This document shows, one piece after another, positions 1-12,900 of a DNA stretch of 64,000 bases. Position 1 is the stretch's first letter. Each line of letters opens with the position of its first letter. A model generated the notes under the pieces. The model searched no databases, was not told the origin of the DNA, and worked only from the letters and a program-made list of their open reading frames with translations. The DNA is from Rostratula benghalensis (taxonomy: Eukaryota > Chordata > Aves > Charadriiformes > Rostratulidae). Position numbers and translations under genes: made by a program. The stretch covers positions 1,856,295 through 1,920,294 of the forward strand of contig VXAI01000092.1 in NCBI GenBank assembly GCA_013399305.1, written 5' to 3'.

Positions 1-720
1 GTTGGAACAACCCTCCACACTGACACAGGCCAGGGAACGAAGGAATTGAGAGCAGCCCTGCCAAGGACTTGAGGTGAAAAACTGACCATGAGCTGGTAAC
101 GTGCACTTGCAGCCCAGAATGCCCACCGTGTCCTGGGCTGCACCAAAAGAAGCGTGGTCAGCAGGTTGAGGGAGGAGATTCTGCCCCTCTACTCTGCTCT
201 GGTGAGACCCCACCTGGAGAACTGCACCCAGCTCTGGAGCCCTCAGCAAAGGGACATCATAGGACCTGTTGGAGCAGGTCTAGAAGAGGGCCATAAAAAT
301 GATCAGAGGGCTGGAGCTCCTCTCCTCTGAGCACAGGCTAAGAGAGTTGGGGTTGTTCAGCCTGGAAAAGAGAAGGCTCTAGGGAGACTTTACAGCTGCC
401 TTTCACTACTTAAAAGGGGCTTACGGGAAAGATGGTGACAGGCTTTTTGATAGGACATGTTGTGACAGGACAAGGGGTACTGGTTTTAAACTGAAAGAGA
501 TTTAGACTAGATATAAGGAAGAAATTTTTCACAATGAGGGTGGTGAAACCCTGGCACAGGTTGCCCAGATGGTGGTAGATACCAAATTCCTGGAAACATT
601 CAAGGTCAGGTTGGACAGGGCTCGGAGCAACCTAATCTAGATGAAGATGTTGCAGTTTATTGCAGGCTGCTGGACTAGGTGACCTTTAGAAGTCCCTCCC
701 AACTCAAACAACTCTGATTC
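1..720 (+). mobile_element. CR1 LINE fragment, 3' end, sense orientation
   Basis: This is the end of a chicken-repeat-1 non-LTR retrotransposon. Around 175-260 the translation gives the typical ORF2 C-terminal phrase ILPLYSALVRPHLE followed by LWSPQ, but frameshifts break the frame. The usual CR1 text follows (a stretch like SLEKRRL near 360, then the 3' UTR). It stops near 720 just after a short TCTGATTC-type end, as CR1 tails do, with no poly(A). The left side is cut by the window edge. It lies antisense to PTDSS1 within its intron 1 and is a dead copy. Confidence 0.9.
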
Positions 721-2892
721 CCACTGTTGTTTTGGTGCTGCTCACAATCAGCTTAACTTTCCTTGGCCTGTTTCCAGCGCCAAATGCCTGAGGTGAGTGC
801 AGGGGGGCAGGAGATAATTATTACAATCAGCCACTGGAAATAATGATTACACAGATTAGAATCCATATATAACAGAGACACCAAATTTAAAAGAACCAGG
901 GAAAAGTACCAACTCGCTTTTAGAACTAGTAAGCTAAAACTCTGTATTTTATATACCAAGTATTATTGGTGCTACTGGCATATTACGGCCAGAAAAGAGA
1001 TCTAAGAATTCAATTTGGAATGCCAAGGCAAACTTGAGTCAGATCTCCTTTCTTTTCACACAGGCAGAATATAGTGTAAAGCAGCAAGAAAAATAAAATG
1101 AAAAAAAAAATTTAAAAAGCCCGTTCAAGTCTTCTAACCAGTAGTCTGCTTCTAGGATACTTCAGAAATAGAAACAGAAACTTCATACTATCATAAGCAT
1201 AGCTAATATTTTGTAACATATCACCTACAACAAATCAAATTAAAGCTTTCCTACCTAGGTAATTTCCATATAGTTTATTTATTTAAATATATGCCTATTT
1301 TGTTCCCAACCCACGACACCAAGAAATTCCCAGTAAATTTTAGAGGGAGAAAGCTCTTCCTGGCAGAGCATCTGCCACTGGATGGTTCAGTAAAGAATAT
1401 GTGACAGCATAAATGCACTGCACATTAGATATTTTTGTTGCAGTTAAGACATATTTCTCACTTTGCCAAATTATTTTTCTTTCCCTCAAAACTGAACCTT
1501 AACAGGTCCACAACTGACTTTCATCATTGTGAGGCACTTAAGCACTGTGTTAATTTAACTGTATGGCACGAAAAAGTACATTAAGCATGAACGATTTCTC
1601 TACAGGCCTTAGGGACTCCCCACAGCATTTTATTATTATTTTTTTTAAAAAAAAAAAAACAAACCAGCTCAGTACAGATTTACCAGTCATTTTCCAGCAG
1701 GCATGCTGTACAGGCTGATGCTTTACACCAGCTACAAACCCTAAGTTCCAAAGTTTAACTGGCTCCCTTGGCAATCTGAAGAGCCTCGTGCCATTCAGCA
1801 CACTTTCCTGCCAGAGCTTCAGGCTCTGATGGCTCAGGCACCAAAGCCATATTTCTGTTTAAACATATGCAAATAACACACACTCACATGTCATCGTGGG
1901 TGCCACCAGGTAAGGATATTCTTTTTTTTTTTAAAGGAAGAACAGATTACACGAGTCGTTATCACTGTACAATTTAGCATAGCCAAGAAAGAAGTCTGAT
2001 CACATCACTTAACCACCTCTCTGTATGAGAATTCAGAGACTGCTCAGGTTCAGGAGAGCTGTCCTAGTCACGTTGGCACCACTTTGCCCCAAAATCAACA
2101 AAGATGTACACAATGTAGAACTGCATTTCATTCCAAGTGGGTGGTAGAGGTATTTCATTTTGGCTCGCAAGATACCTTTCTAAACGGATAGATATCCAAT
2201 CTTCTTACCAGAGCAGATAAAAAGAGGTGAGAGCAAGAGACTCAGTACTGTGCACTAGTTAGGATATGAATTACAGTGTTTCTCTGGAAGAATGACTTTG
2301 ACAAACATCAAAAGAAATAGGGAAGCAAAGCAACTGCTGGGAGAAGACACAATCACAACAAGCTGCAATCAGGAAAATATGCTAAATCACCTCCTTACTA
2401 AGCTTTAGGAACTTGGATGCTGACTTTGAAATATAAGCATTCATGCAGCAAAAACAAGATTTCTAATCTTGTGTGGGAGGACAGATAAAAATTCTCCCAA
2501 TTTAAACGCACTTCAGTTCTGTGGCTTTTTGGAGGAGAAATAACCAAAACTAAAGCATATAACACCTCCATAATTTTCTGTCTCTCCTGTCCTTTTCCAG
2601 AGCACTACATTACACTGGCATGTTACAAAAACGTAAACTTGTAAGTTATTACATCTTGAAGAAAGAAAAAAAAAAAAAAAATTATACTCAACTGAGGAAA
2701 AAATAGCTAGGAAGCTAATTTTTGAGCACATGGGGAAAAAAGTATCTTTAAACTCCCCAAACCAAACCTAAATGCACAATAATCTGGTTTAATCAACTCC
2801 ACTAATCCAAGGGTTGTGAAAGATAACAGCACTACGTCCTCATAGTTCTTACTCATGCTTCCATAAACTCCTGCAAATTCACAGCTACCTAC

Positions 2893-3379
2893 CTGTCACC
2901 TTCCTCAGTTCTGTTGCTATGCTCCATAAAAATATCCCTTCTAGCACCCACCTGCTGGCTGTCCCCTGGCTCAGAAAAGGCCACATCCCTCTCTCCAGGA
3001 CAGGGAAAGCTAGAGCCACTCCACGCCTCTGTTCCAGGGAGCAGCCTGGAAGCAGAGGAGCCTGTGTCTGGCTCATTCAGCAGGAAATAACCGAGGCAGC
3101 TGCAGCCATTGTCAGAAGCACTAGAAGGATGTGCTTTAAAAACCAGAATAACCTCCAGTCCCCACTTCAACATGGAGAAGTTAAACTCACATTTATTTTT
3201 CTTGATTATTGTTATTGCTACCTGAAGTTTATTGCCATCTGAAGTTCATCTTCACCTTCATCTGTCAGCTCAAAGACAGTATCAACTGCTTCCAGTGATC
3301 CTAAGGGAGACCCCACGTTATGGCTTGGTACACCCAAGAGAAAATTATTTTCTAAGTTAGTCTGAACCCCCAAATATTT
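2893..3379 (-). other. two possible minus-strand exons of unknown identity
   Basis: On the minus strand, 3379-3222 (158 nt) is preceded by a CTCTTATGTCAG acceptor and followed by a CAG|GTAGCA donor. Then 3120-2893 (228 nt) is preceded by CCTTCTAG and followed by GACAG|GTAGGT. The 101-nt segment between has GT-AG ends. The first piece is open from phase 0 to phase 2, with an acidic end (LTDEGEDELQ); the second is open from phase 2 to phase 2, so they join in frame. I do not recognise the protein, and the second piece is also open in other frames, which weakens the case. It could be a nested transcript, an alternative PTDSS1 exon pair, or chance. Confidence 0.2.
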
Positions 3380-5527
3380 CTGACATAAGAGAATTATAGA
3401 CAAGACAGACTTTAAGGGAAGCAGAATTTCCTCTGCCTGTACTGAAGTTCCTGAAAAAATAAATTTTACTTAACAACATCAGTATGAGTGTATCATATAG
3501 AAATCCCCTGCTTCACAAAACGACCAGGAGAGCTATGGAACAATTGACAGTGCAGGGGAAGCAAAGAATCACTTGTTACACCTTACTGGGAAGTCTAGAG
3601 TGCCTTGTGCCCCGGAGAGGGAAATATGAATGCTGTCACTGGAGACTCAATGCAGTAAACTGATGGCAATAAAAAGACAAGACCTGGGAGCACATACTTT
3701 AATAAAGCATGTGAGGAACTATCACCTCCCTCCCAGCTTCTCAAATAGTATGTATGGTTCAGGTAGTGCCCCAAATAACGCAACAGAGGCAGCACTTCAG
3801 CCCTGGCAACTCCTTCAATAGCTGGAAATAGCAGAAGGTGGGGATGAGGGAATGAAAAAAAAAAAAAAAAAAAGCAGTTTCCACAACCCAAGAATAGGAG
3901 AAAGAGAAGAGTTAAAGAAAAGTCAACAGGTATCTAAACACAGGAAGTGATACAGAGCAGAGACAGACAGGGGGAAGAAGTCAGAGTTAGAAAGCCAGCA
4001 AGAAAAATGGAAAGAAAAAAACTGGCAACTCTCTTGGGAAAATGCAACATCCCAGAAGGGAAGTAATATTCTTTGAGCCCAGAAGACTCCACATTTCTGA
4101 AATTGCTGCTTGGCTCATCCTCCACTTGAAAGAATTAACAGCAAAATTCCTTTCCTCCCCTAAAGATGAGAAATCAACTTCGTTAATCCGTCAGAACAAT
4201 GCCTAGGTGAGAATCCCTCAGTAATTTACTAGCTTGACCTAAATTAGCCCTTTAGTGAGAAAAGTGATCAGGCAGGAGGAAACAGGGCAAGAGGAGAACT
4301 TGTAGCAAAGACCTCTAATTAAACACCAAAGCACAGAAACATGTCTCCAATTTAAGACTTAAGAAAAGAACCCTGGGATATTCTACCTTAGCTTAGGTCT
4401 TATTACTTAAGTAGAACAAGGGATGTGTTCACCAAAAATATCTTCCTTGGGGCCATATACAAGTTGAAACAAGAAAAGGCACACCTTAGACCATTTGCAG
4501 CTACAAAATTTTATGTTTCTTTATACTCCTTTCTCAATTCAACCCAGGCTTGACCATTATTTTCATAGCTGATAAAACCTATACATTTGGATTCTTAGAA
4601 TAAGATAGATTACACACAGAAATGTGTATCCGGCCTAGGGACAAATAATGATATTCTTCTGCCAAATGCAGATTTTCATCAATAAGGTCATTCAAATCTG
4701 TAATTGTGTACATATAACGACACAAAAGTGTAGATGATCCCAAAACATGATGCATAATTCAGCAAAAACCTGTCAGGAATCACCATTTGCCCAGAGACTG
4801 CACGGTTTAGTCTAAAGGAGGATAGCGTCATCATCTTCACAGCCCTATTCAGTAAGGGACAATAAAAAGTATGCAAAACTTAGAAAAACATTGCAAGATA
4901 CCCTTCAAGCTGCACTGCTTTACCCTTTGCCTACAAATAAAGCTCCTGAAATAACCGTGTCCATTCTTAGCTTTATTTCCATGAATGACTGCAGTGGCAA
5001 ACTACAGAGAGCTGTTCCTGCAGTGGGAAAAGGATGTGGATAAGGGCACCACTGCTGGGGCCTAAGCCAACCTGTGACTGGCCACAAAGTATGTTGTATG
5101 AAAATAATGACACAAAGCAGTCACTCCTGTCCGTGGCACGCTTAGGAAGTTAGCTACTTGAGTGATGTCATTGCTAGGCTTCTTGATAGCCTAATAAAAG
5201 CCATTTTTGGCGACTACCCGAATTATGCACTCTGGTAAAGACTTTAATAACGAGCCTCAAAATAATCAACAAGTTCCCAGCAAACACAGCAGAGGGGAAG
5301 AACCCCTCTCCGAACGAGGACCTCCCGAGTGGGGTGCTCGCTCTCCAGCCAGCTGCCGATGCAACTCCCCTGCCCGCAGGGCCCATGGCAAGTCACGGCC
5401 CGACACCAGGGCTCCCATGCACCCACTCCTAGCGGGAACCATCACCCACAGGAGCCAAGCTGCCCGTCCTGGTCCCCAAGGGGACCGCCCCGGCCCCTCC
5501 CCACGAACCCTCTGAACCCCAGGGTCA

Positions 5528-5767
<240 letters not shown>

Positions 5768-6178
5768 TCACCTCAGCGCAGCGGTGGGTCTCCCGGGGCG
5801 GCGCGGCCCGAACCGGCCCGGCCCGGCCCGGCCGCCCGTTCCGCCTCCCGCTGAGGCGCCGCCGCTGAGGGGAGAGGCGCCGCGCCCGCCTCGCCGAGGG
5901 GCGGAGCTCACCCCGCGCCCACGCGGTGAGGGAGGAAAGGAGGAAGGAAGGACAAACCGGAGCGAAGCGAGGGGGGGCGGAGGAGCTGTACTGCCCGCTT
6001 CAAGAGAAGGGCGGGGAGGACTATTTTCTGCCTGTCCCCCCTCCTCCTTGCTCCCGAATAGTCTCGCCCGAACTGGGGGGCGGCCACGCACGTGGGCTGG
6101 GCCGCGCGTGGGAGCGGCGTGAGGGGCAGGTGAGGCCTCAGCGGGTCCCAGGGGCCGCGGGGGCGGCGCGGCGGGAGC

Positions 6179-6218
6179 NNNNNNNNNNNNNNNNNNNNNN
6201 NNNNNNNNNNNNNNNNNN
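6179..6218. other. assembly gap of 40 N inside the promoter
   Basis: There are forty undetermined bases directly before a GCC repeat. The flanks are extremely GC-rich, so the gap is most likely part of the same triplet array or an adjoining GC-rich stretch that did not assemble. Open reading frames drawn across it have no meaning. Confidence 0.98.
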
Positions 6219-6243
6219 GCCGCCGCCGCCGCCGCCGCCGCCG
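6219..6243. repeat. (GCC)n triplet repeat next to the gap
   Basis: Eight perfect GCC units (6219-6242) are visible at the right edge of the gap. The true copy number is unknown because the left side is missing. The position is in the MTERF3 promoter or 5' untranslated region. Confidence 0.9.
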
Positions 6244-6384
6244 TCCCTTGGCTGCCCGCGGGCCGCGCTCGCTGGGTGCGGGGTGGCGTGCCCTCCCCCA
6301 GGCTACACGGAGAGGCTGCCGGCCTGGGGAGGCCTGCAAGGGGTGGCGAGTGCGCCGCGGCCCGGCGGCCCGCAGACCTCTGAG

Positions 6385-6620
6385 GTGAGGGCTCTGGGCG
6401 GAGGACCCCGTCCCCTCGGGAGGGTTTAAGTCCCGGCTGGGCTTCCCCCCTGCTCCTAAGGGAGCGCCCGGCTCCGCTGCTCAGTTCTGCCTGAAAGCAG
6501 CTACTTAGTGCTTTGCAGCGAGTAATTTCTGCTTTAACGCTCAGGGAATTAACCCTCCCGGCCCTGCGGGCAGGGTGAGGCGTTGCCTGTGTTGTTCCTC
6601 AGCCCTCTTTCTCCCAGCAG
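6385..6620 (+). other. MTERF3: possible 5' UTR intron of MTERF3
   Basis: A donor-like CTGAG|GTGAGG is at 6381-6390. A strong acceptor TTCTCCCAGCAG ends at 6620, 21 bases before the MTERF3 ATG. Reading these as a short 236-bp intron separating a non-coding first exon from the first coding exon is inference. The alternative is one unspliced 5' UTR. Confidence 0.4.
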
Positions 6621-6641
6621 GATGCTGTGCTGAGGTGGAAG

Positions 6642-6972
6642 ATGGCTTTGTGGGCTCGGCAGGCCTCCCGCTGGTGCTGCCTGCTGCAAGCGGCCCGAGC
6701 TGCTGCTGAATGCCCCGGGAGGCTGGGGGGCAGCAGCACCACACAGCCATGTCGTGACTTTGCCCCTCGGGGTCTGCTGCCTTTTCCAAACGAAGTTCTT
6801 CCGTGGAGACTGCAGGCATACAGGCGTGTATCTGTAGGAAGCTGTTCTACACCTGACAGGGCCAAGGATGGGTCCTTTCCTTCTCCTGAAAGTACCTTGC
6901 CTACACCAGTAAAACAGGAACAAACAAACGCAGAAACATTACCTGATCTGAATGTAAAAACACTGTATGAAG
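6642..6972 (+). CDS. MTERF3: MTERF3 coding exon 1 (residues 1-110)
   Basis: The exon encodes the targeting peptide ([16 protein letters not shown]...) and the variable linker. It ends GAAG|GTAAGAG in phase 1. The exon itself probably begins at 6621, after the CAG acceptor. Confidence 0.95.
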
Positions 6973-9900
6973 GTAAGAGCTTTAGGGATGCTGTTTCTCC
7001 CAAATCTCCAAGTCATGCTTTCAGTATTACTCCTGGTTTGGCCTGTTTGTCTGAAATATTTACCTGAGGTTCTTCACTTTTGCTTAGTTTTAGCCCCATA
7101 GTTAAGGTAGAATCCCTGTGGTCACTCCAGCATATACAGAATACCTTTGAGGCCAGATGAAGTTAGAATGTGTTGTGTAGAAGTGTCAGTCTGGACAGCT
7201 GTTTGAAGAGGTGGGGTGTTTTTTTTTTTTGCAACTCTACCTACAGCAGCTGAGCATTTGCCTTTCCCTCGTTGTTGTGCTGATGCAAAAAAAAAAAAAA
7301 AATGATTGGTTTGTTGCGTTTGGGGTTGTGTTTTTTTTTGAGCAGGGCTGGGGAGGGCATCCCCGAAGCAGTTCACACAACGCAGCCTTTTGAATGATCA
7401 GGGATGAACAACAGGAGGCAGCAGTGCGTGAAGCCTGCTTAAACGCTGCCCCGATGAGAAATGCTGGTCAAACTTCCTTCCGAGGAAAGGAGATCGAAGG
7501 TTGCCTTGGTGTTGTCACCCGGAGGAAATTGCCTCGTTTTTCTCTACTTTTATATCTAAGCGAGGATAAAAAAAAAAAAAAATAATACCACCGCGTGAAA
7601 ATAATTCTAGTACATGGAAGAAACTTGCTCTGGATTACTAAGCAGTCTTGTATGTTCAGATTGAGCTTTGAGCCCAGCCAACTTGGATCCTACAAAGCTT
7701 ATTTTTGGGGTGACTCGGAGCTGCAACTGAGATCTGTGTGTTTATGCAGCTGGTTCTGGAAACAGTGCTGCTCCAGAACTGACAGGTCAGCCAGCTTGTA
7801 TGTGTCTGCACCTGCAGAGCAGTTATCTAAGTGCCAGATTTTTATCTGCCAGCAGACTTAACTGTTGTGTGTGTGGAGCATTTTGCCCAGTTGGCAGTGC
7901 ATATAATGGAATAAACGTAATTGCTAACTTTTGTAAAAATTGTTTTAGACTTTTGTAACTGTTACATCCTTCTGACAGGAGGTTTAAAGAACTTGGAGTT
8001 GCAAAAAAAAAAAAAGGGCATCTGTGTTTCTGGAATAGACCTTGGTGTATATTGGTTTGGTCTTCAACAAGTTGAAAGGAAATACTTGATATTTGTATAG
8101 ATTCCTAGAGAATCCTTATTGCAGTTCAAGGGGTAAACGTTGCTAAAAATGCTTTATTGTGCTTTTTTTCCCCTGAGGCTTTGAAAAAGAGAAGTGGCAA
8201 GACCTCCTACAGCTATTGAGCTAGTCTATGCAGCTCTTCCTGGAACATTAGGATCCATCCTACTTATTTTGGAATCTGTCTTGGTGGTTCTGGTGTGCCA
8301 TTGTTTTCTTGACAAGGAAGAGTGCTACCCCTGTCTCTAGGAAGTCATCGTGTGAATGTACAAGACACAGAAAATCCCCATTGTGAAGAGTTTATAATTA
8401 GGGCTGTTGATTAGTAATCGGTTTGATAATTGAGGTGGATGCTAGCCCTCAGCCTGCAAAACAGTAGTCTCGATGTAACTGCTGTGAGGTCCTGTCAGTG
8501 GAAAAATAGATCAGTTTAGAGAAATATATTTTTAAAAAGACACTGAGCTGTGTGACTCAGAGCACTTATAGGCAAACAGGGATAATGGTGTTCACTTGGA
8601 AACCTTAATGAGTAGGAAATGCAGCTTGATTTCTTCAGTTAGAGGTGGTGGCAGTCAGCAGCCATTCTGCAGTGGGTAAAATGATAACTTCTATGGAGTT
8701 GGCTGTGAAATACCTTGAAAGTTAAAACAACTGCAATTCAGTCATCAGATTCAGAGGAGGCACAAAGTAGCAGGCTTGTCAGGTTATGAAAAATAATCTT
8801 TGTAGTAGCCTTTGATCTGGATGTGATAAGGCAAGAATGCGTTCGTGAAGACATGAAAGAATTCTTTTTCAAAAAGGTGATGTGATCTGTTGTCTGCAGT
8901 GATCAAGGCAGCAGACTGAGGGCAGACTTGCTGGGTACTAGGCCCACATTTGGCCACATGAGCAAGAGTTGATGGGCAGTGACAAGGAGACAGAACAGAG
9001 ACAAAAACTGGGAGTATAGTCTGTGTTTTCAAATAATAATAAATAGACTGTTCATCTCCTGCACAGTCTTCCTGCATTTTGAAATGGATTTTTAAGATAT
9101 GTAGGTACGACTTTGTGGGAGCAGCTTTGTATTTCACAAAATGCATTTGGGTCTTCTATATTTGGTTCTTAGACTGGGATGATGTCCCACCTTCATCCGC
9201 TTTGGAGGAGATTTCTGAGGAAGAAGCTGTGCAGATCATTGCAGAACCCCTTCTTCCCCTTCAGTCTTCCACGCTCCGAGATTATGTTGATCACTCGGAC
9301 ACTCTGGCAAAACTTGTCCACCTAGGTATGTGTGTGATTTTTGTTAATATAGTTTGCCTGTATCTGGAGCTTTAGGGATTCTGTAATTCGTGGTTTGGTT
9401 TTACACATCACCTTGTATACTTCAAAACAGGAACTGAGCAGGGTAAATCCAGGGTAAATGGAAAAGGAGAGGTAGCTGTATGACTCACTAGCAATGCTGT
9501 ACTAGTTGAAGACAGGGCTGGCTAGCATTAGTCCCTTAGTGCTGTGGGTGCTAGAAGGAGACATCTTCCACAGCTTCCAGAAGTGGGGAGTACTTTGTGT
9601 AACTTAATGGATCTCCCTTATTTTAGGATGGTTAAGGATGGTTTAATTTGCTGAGGAAAAAAAAAAAATAAAAAAAAAAACATTGTGGCACTGTCCTTGG
9701 AAGGAGAGCAGTTGCTGTGCAGAACCTTAGAAGCAGAAAAGTAAACTGGAGAGGCAAGGAGGAAGGGATGAAAGAGAACCTGAGTTCTTATCAAAAAGCG
9801 CTTAGACTGTGCAAGGATAGCTGAGTTCAAAGCTGCAGGCTGCCTCCTTGTTTCCCAAAAGTGCAAGGAACAACAGAAGGAGATTGGAGAAACAAATATT

Positions 9901-12900
9901 TGAGAGGGGAAGATCTGGCCCAGCGCAGTAACAAATTGTTATGTGTCAGCCAGTATCCAAAGGCACTTCACTGCAAAATTGTCTTCCTCCCTTGTATAAT
10001 GGAGTTGGGAATTCCTTGCACACATACTTCTGTGCACAAAGAGTAGGTTTCTGCATGTGTCATGTGGTAGTGTATTTGATTCCTTACTTGATTAATTTGC
10101 AGGATTTGCTGCAAATGTCTTCCTTCAAAAAATAAACTTAGCAAAAGTGTCTAAAATGACTGCTTATTTTATCTGGAATCTTTCCACAATATACAAGGTG
10201 TTGTGACCTTGCTGTCTTGAGCAATTGAAGTATGCTAAATCGGTGCAAAAAAGAAGTAGTCATAACTTTCAACATGCCTTCCTGAAACATTTACAGGAAG
10301 TCAGGTCTGTGTTTAATTAAAACAATATCTAATTTTGTTTGTTGTAGGAGTTGATTTATCCCAAGTGGAGAAACGTCAAAAGGCAGGTCAACTCCTACTG
10401 ACCTTGGACTTTGAAAAAGATATAAGAAAAATACTTCTGTTTCTTAAGGATGTGGGTGTAGAAGACAATCAGCTGGGACTGTTCCTGACCAAAAATCCGT
10501 ACATCCTTGGTGAAGATCTGGAAGCTTTAGAAACCAGGTAAGCCTTTCCAGCAGCAGCTGGGTGTTAAGCCCCTAGGCTTGAAGATCCAGTTTCCCAATT
10601 AGCTTAACCTTGTCTTGTGTGTTGTTGCTGCTTCCTTTCTCACTGGATCCCTGGCTCCATGTTGCTTTGCCTTCCCATCAGTCAGTGTTAATATGTGGTG
10701 GTCATATTGTAAATCAAGTCAACACCCTGATCCACCTGAAAACTGAGGTAACAAATTTTACTGCTCATCCCTGTCTCTTTGCCACAGAGGGAGGAGCTTG
10801 CCATCCTAGGCCATTTGCTTTATTTGTGTCAGCGTAGATTCTAAAATGTTGGTCCCTGAGGCTTTACCTAAACTGGTAGAACATTAACCTCTTCAGCCAT
10901 GCTTTGAAACTGCTCTTGTAAGAGGATATGTCTACCCATACCTTGTAAATCCCACACAGAAAGAGGCAGACCAGGTTTTTTCTGTATTTACTTCTAATAA
11001 CACCAGAATGTTTTGGTGACTTTTTTTTTTTTAGCTGTTGTCCACCTCAAACTGAGCACAAGACTACAGTGAACTGATTTTTGTGTGTTCACACTTGTAT
11101 GGCCCTAGACCGTCTCGTGTCAGCCAGCTTGCCTGTGCATAAGGGTAAATAGCAGTCTCTTTAGAAGATTTCATATCTTAGGCCAAAGCATATTTAATTA
11201 ACTGCCTTGTAGAGTTGTATGGGGGGTTTTTTGGAGCTTGTTTGTGTATGTGCCAAAAATATCAAAGGTGGATTTCTTTTTCTTTTTTTCTTTTTTTTTT
11301 TTTGTAAAAGTAATTGTGTTTATGGGTCCTTCTTCTGAGACTGGTGGGGAAACAAACTGTTTTCTCCATTTACTATCAAACTTTTGTTTTCTAAATTACC
11401 CTCTCTTACTCCTCTCTGATCTTTTCAATGTCTTAAATCTAGATGCTTTGTATTGCAGACTGTACCTCATGGGGTCTAGCTTATTAGAGAACACTGTTTC
11501 AAAATGATGCATTCTGAACATAAAGGCTACTTGAATGAAAGTAAGCATTGAAGAAATAAAGTAACTATATACACGTACTCCTCTTTCTCCAGCAGCATGA
11601 CTTGGAAAATGATGGGATTTTGTTGGAAGTTGATTGAAATCTGCTTATTTCAATAATTTCAGTGGTGTCTGAATCAAACTGTGTAACTGTATCTCTTGTT
11701 CTTTGTCAACAGTGGGAATTACTTTTTAATGGCAGTTGTTACTTCATTAGTGAATCTTTGATCAGCTTTAAAGATATAATGGGATACTACTAATATTTAA
11801 AGCAGCTTTAAAATCCTGTAGTTAAAGGGACACAGGTGGTCAAAACAAGAATATTGAGGGGCTGTAGCAAATGGTCTAAGATGTGTGTTGGACATCGACC
11901 TTTGTTGTGGTGTTTTGGAACATGTGTGTGCATCTTGGCCCCATCCTTCAGTGGGCTTTAGCTGGACTGGACTTCATCCTGCTGTGACTGAGGTACTCAC
12001 GCTGATGCTGGTCAAACAGGTCTGATGGCTGCAACTGTTAATACCTATTGGCAGGAGCCTGTCCTTGCATTGCTAATTTGGAGGACTAGTTCTAGAGCTT
12101 TAAAGATGTGGTTTGTATTTGTGGCAGAAAACGTTTCACTTCCTAAAGTTAAAAAACTGGAATTAAAATATTCAAGATCTTTGAAATAATGTATTGTAAT
12201 AATATAAATAATTATTTTTAAGAAGTTATTCTTAATTCATCGTTTGTTTGAAATAGCTGGATATGGGTTTTGAGCCCATATGTTTATGACTCTACAGCCA
12301 CTATTTGCAAAGGTGCTTTGGCCTAGGGATGATGTGGTGGCTTATAACTGCATTCTGCTGTTATTCCTTTTTTTGTTTATGGATACAAACAGCTTCTCTG
12401 TATTTCTTCACTTAGTACTTTTTTTTCCAGATTTTTGCAGGTGGGATGCCATTAAGATATGAGATACATAAGGTACTAGCACCAGACTAAGGGGTTATAC
12501 TTTTTTTTTTCCCCACCCTCAACTTACCTGTGTCTTGCAGTCACAGAGATCCTAGCTTTCTTTACTCAACTATATTTGTTTGGTGTGTAGCTATAAGAAG
12601 TTTCATTCTGAAGTGAAATTACTTTTTTCTTTTAATTCATAGTTCCATTAAGTGTGTTGATTATAGAAAGAATTCCAGGAAAGTGGAATTCTATTGTTAA
12701 AATTACTTTAGACAGGCTTGTATTAATTTAATATTTCTTTTAAAGAACAACTTGTGTGTGTGTGCACTTTGTAATGAACTTAAAACATCTCAGTCTTTAA
12801 AAATTCTAGAAAAGAAATTCTTTCTGCTTGGCTCTTGCATGTAGTAGCTGTACAAGACAAAAATCTGAAAATACAGCTTTTTGGAAACAGGCATATTAGT

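Noticed and set aside
3595..3891. Minus-strand frame after a good CTATTTCCAG acceptor near 3821
   Set aside because: The only convincing donors leave phase 1, which does not fit the neighbouring exon-like segment at 3379, and the peptide is not recognised.
6627..6641. In-frame GTG start five codons before the MTERF3 ATG
   Set aside because: The ATG at 6642 matches the family N-terminus, and non-ATG starts need support that is not present.
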